Assembly: GCA_903879715.1 (NCBI GenBank)
Contig: CAIRMR010000138.1
Coordinates: 1 to 46,764 of the forward strand
Direction of reading: 5' to 3'
Source: an uncultured Bacteroidales bacterium
GTDB taxonomy: Bacteria > Bacteroidota > Bacteroidia > Bacteroidales > UBA4417
DNA length: 46,764 nt
Of this stretch, positions 44,774 to 46,764 are shown piece by piece. The notes below the pieces were generated by a model that was not told the DNA's origin, ran no database searches, and saw nothing but the letters and a program-made list of their open reading frames with translations. Both the position numbers and the translations under genes were made by a program. Each line of letters opens with the position of its first letter. The first letter of the stretch is position 1.

Positions 44774-45485
44774 GGCTGCAAAAAATATATTTTGAGATTT
44801 ATTTTTACTGTTTAATCCTATCTTCTTTAGACTTTTTAATAAGACTTAAAGTTAAGTTAACCACTTTTCTTAACAGCTTTTAATTAAAAAGACGGGAACT
44901 GAGTGTCTTTCTGTAAGTATTCCTATAAACCAATATAAATTATTCGGGCATAATATCCTAAAAATCTCACCTGGCAAAATATTTACAGGTTTAAGACAAA
45001 CAATAGTCCGTTAATAAATTTCAAACGATAAATTATCAGCAAGATACGAAATTTAGTCTTTATGCATTAAAGTGTTGACATTCTGCGTTTTAACACTTTG
45101 TGTCCAGTTCGGCTGGCTCACTGCATCGCTTTGCGGTTAAAAAAAATTACCGGAGTATTGGACAAAAACAACAGCGTTAAAAATTAAAAACACATTTAGA
45201 ATAATCATTATCAATTGTTAACCGATTAAGAGTATAATTTAAAGTAGCCATTACAGTATAATAACCAACCTCATTACATATATATAAATATTGCATTATT
45301 GACATATATCAATAAGAAACAGGAATATTTCCTTTGATACGGATAAATATATCATCGGCTTTTTTACCAACGCTAAAATATAATATCACAATTTTGCTTT
45401 GTTAATTTTATAACATTATATAAAAGCCTACACATAACAACGAAACCCTAATAATCAAACATAAACAAAACAAAACCAGTAAATT
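44774..45485. other. Long AT-rich spacer before the collagen-like cytochrome
   Basis: 712 bases without a supported gene, with many stops in all frames. It contains an FNR/CRP-like palindrome and a -7-like element (45299-45336, separate entry). The remaining sequence shows no tRNA, clear terminator or long repeat. The start of translation is about 140 bases beyond the probable promoter, so the mRNA leader may be long. Confidence 0.5.
45299..45336 (+). promoter_or_regulatory. FNR/CRP-like box and -7-like element before multihaem lipoprotein gene
   Basis: TTGAC-ATAT-ATCAA at 45299-45312 differs from TTGAT-N4-ATCAA at one position. 16 bases downstream lies TTCCTTTG (45329-45336), one base off TAnnTTTG. 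The box would be centred near -38 from the expected start site, where class II activators sit. Confidence 0.5.
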
Positions 45486-46764
45486 ATGAAAAAAAATTTC
45501 TTAGTGATCGGTGTTGGATTCCTATTTATCGGAGCCAGTATCTTCTCTGCTTGTACTAAAGAAGGGCCAATGGGCAAGACCGGCCCGGCTGGAGCTGATG
45601 GAAAAGATGGTGTTGATGCTTCAACAACATGTACCGAATGTCACAATCCTGCAACAGTTGAATTAGCTGCTACAGAATTCGAGTTTTCGAAACACAGCTA
45701 CGGTGAAGCCGCATTTGAAGAATCAGGCAATGTAGGATGTTCACCTTGCCATGCATCAGAAGCGTTCCAGTATGTTTGTAAAAACAATGTACCAGCAACT
45801 TTTACAATGGGTACTGATAACAGATGGACAAATAACTATAATACAATCGCTACTGCAGCTATTGGCGAAATTACCTGTGTAACCTGTCATAGCAGTCTTC
45901 ATACTACCTACACTTCGGCTGACATTCCTGCTTTGACAACTGTTGCTCCTGTTTCATTGACATTTTATGGTGGTGCAAAAGAAATCAACCTCACCCAGGA
46001 TGGCGGAATAAGCAATTTATGCGTTAAATGCCATCAGCCACGTCCTTTCACCAATTCGAATACAAACAAAAACGTACTTAATTATGACAGTTTGAAGAAT
46101 TTCCCAACTGTTGTATTTTATGATGCAGCTCAGGCTAATGGTTTGAACAAAATTAAACCTAGTTACAGAACACATACCCACTACGGAACAGCTGGTGCAG
46201 TATACGCTGGTAAAGGTGGTATTGAATTCGGAACCGGTTACACCAATTCACCACACACAACAGTTGCTTCATGCCAGGATTGCCATATGGCTACCCAAAC
46301 AGGCAGAGCAGGTGGGCACACATTTGTAGCTAAAGGAAACTTTAGTGGATGTAATGTAACAGGTTGTCATTCAGGAACAGGAACTGATTCACCCAAAATC
46401 ACCTCAGCAACTACCACAAAATACTGGAAACAAACCAGGGATAATGTAAAATCATTACTCGATCAACTTGCAGCAAAACTCACTATCGGTGGTGTTGATA
46501 TTCTGAACAGGAATAAAGATGCGGAATCAAACATGTGGGCTGCATTAACAACAAACAGCTATGATGGATATTTGAATATTTATGATCCTATTACCAACCC
46601 ATCAGTTCAAACATACAACGCTAGCAGTTTCCAATATATTGGAACACCTCCTTCCACCTGGTCACAGGCTCAGAAAGACTATAACGCAACATTGCCAAAA
46701 ATCACCTTGACAAACGCTCAAATGGGAGCTCTCATCAACTTCCAGTTATGTTTAAGGGATTATA
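45486..46764 (+). CDS. Multihaem c-type cytochrome lipoprotein with collagen-like stretch (partial)
   Basis: Open from the ATG at 45486 to the window end, 426 residues; the C-terminus is missing. Signal with lipobox ending at C23 (FSAC), so it is probably lipid-anchored at an outer-membrane surface. Residues 27-44 are six Gly-X-Y triplets (GPM GKT GPA GAD GKD GVD). Haem sites: CXXCH at C49, C85, C131, C179 and C263, and CX4CH at C289-C294. Further His residues (H70, H139, H230, H232, H257, H278) may be distal ligands. The sequence beyond 300 has no haem motif and is rich in N, T and Y. Probably an electron-transfer lipoprotein; the redox partner is unknown. Confidence 0.88.
   Translation, partial: MKKNFLVIGVGFLFIGASIFSACTKEGPMGKTGPAGADGKDGVDASTTCTECHNPATVELAATEFEFSKHSYGEAAFEESGNVGCSPCHASEAFQYVCKNNVPATFTMGTDNRWTNNYNTIATAAIGEITCVTCHSSLHTTYTSADIPALTTVAPVSLTFYGGAKEINLTQDGGISNLCVKCHQPRPFTNSNTNKNVLNYDSLKNFPTVVFYDAAQANGLNKIKPSYRTHTHYGTAGAVYAGKGGIEFGTGYTNSPHTTVASCQDCHMATQTGRAGGHTFVAKGNFSGCNVTGCHSGTGTDSPKITSATTTKYWKQTRDNVKSLLDQLAAKLTIGGVDILNRNKDAESNMWAALTTNSYDGYLNIYDPITNPSVQTYNASSFQYIGTPPSTWSQAQKDYNATLPKITLTNAQMGALINFQLCLRDY

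Noticed and set aside
44774-45485. tRNA or riboswitch in the long spacer
   Set aside because: I found no cloverleaf, T-loop sequence or known riboswitch core by reading.

Overview
The window looks like a piece of a Bacteroidota (Bacteroidetes) chromosome, most likely an environmental, facultative member of the Bacteroidales side of the phylum. The evidence is indirect: several genes are preceded by the phylum's -7 element (TAnnTTTG); there is a PorT-like barrel directly downstream of ubiE; DUF5606-type, DUF6427-type and DUF7935-type proteins are present, families I know mainly from this phylum; the dihydroorotate dehydrogenase is the PyrK/PyrD class 1B type; and Shine-Dalgarno sequences are weak. 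Gene density is high. I see no tRNA, rRNA, CRISPR array, transposase or phage gene.

Layout. 1-2309 (minus): the start of a FIST sensory-domain protein, an HD phosphohydrolase and an overlapping YitT membrane protein. 2561-8655 (plus): a marR-MFP-RND-TolC efflux operon with a palindromic operator candidate on its promoter. 8661-16838 (minus): small membrane and unknown proteins, a COG2509 flavoprotein, porT, ubiE (menaquinone), a heptose kinase (rfaE1) and a class I aminotransferase. 17277-18373: two small plus-strand genes. 19176-27100: a phenylalanine/tyrosine degradation locus (hmgA, an esterase-TPR protein, hppD, fahA, a flavin reductase and a convergent phenylalanine hydroxylase with a long extra C-terminal region). 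27190-36253 (plus): a glycosyltransferase, a LUD protein, purB, a DUF5606-type gene, pyrK, pyrD, purD, a DUF6427-type membrane protein and rnhB. 36551-37627: a cell-wall glucosaminidase with LysM repeats.

The most distinctive part is 37824-46764, a c-type cytochrome locus. It has two paralogous seven-haem NapC/NirT-type membrane cytochromes (each with an unusual CX3CH first site), a small monohaem cytochrome c, a small outer-membrane barrel, and at the window edge a lipoprotein joining a short collagen-like Gly-X-Y stretch to at least six haem sites, one of them CX4CH. Together they could carry electrons from menaquinol (ubiE lies in this window) through the periplasm towards the outer membrane. 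No terminal reductase is visible, so the acceptor is unknown. Near-consensus FNR/CRP-type palindromes lie upstream of two of the multihaem genes.

The tyrosine locus needs O2 at three steps, whereas the cytochrome locus resembles an anaerobic or alternative respiratory branch, so a facultative life is likely. Many spacers hold word-like low-complexity DNA, tandem repeats or REP-like hairpins, some sharing exact words across the window. These are the best non-coding structures here.
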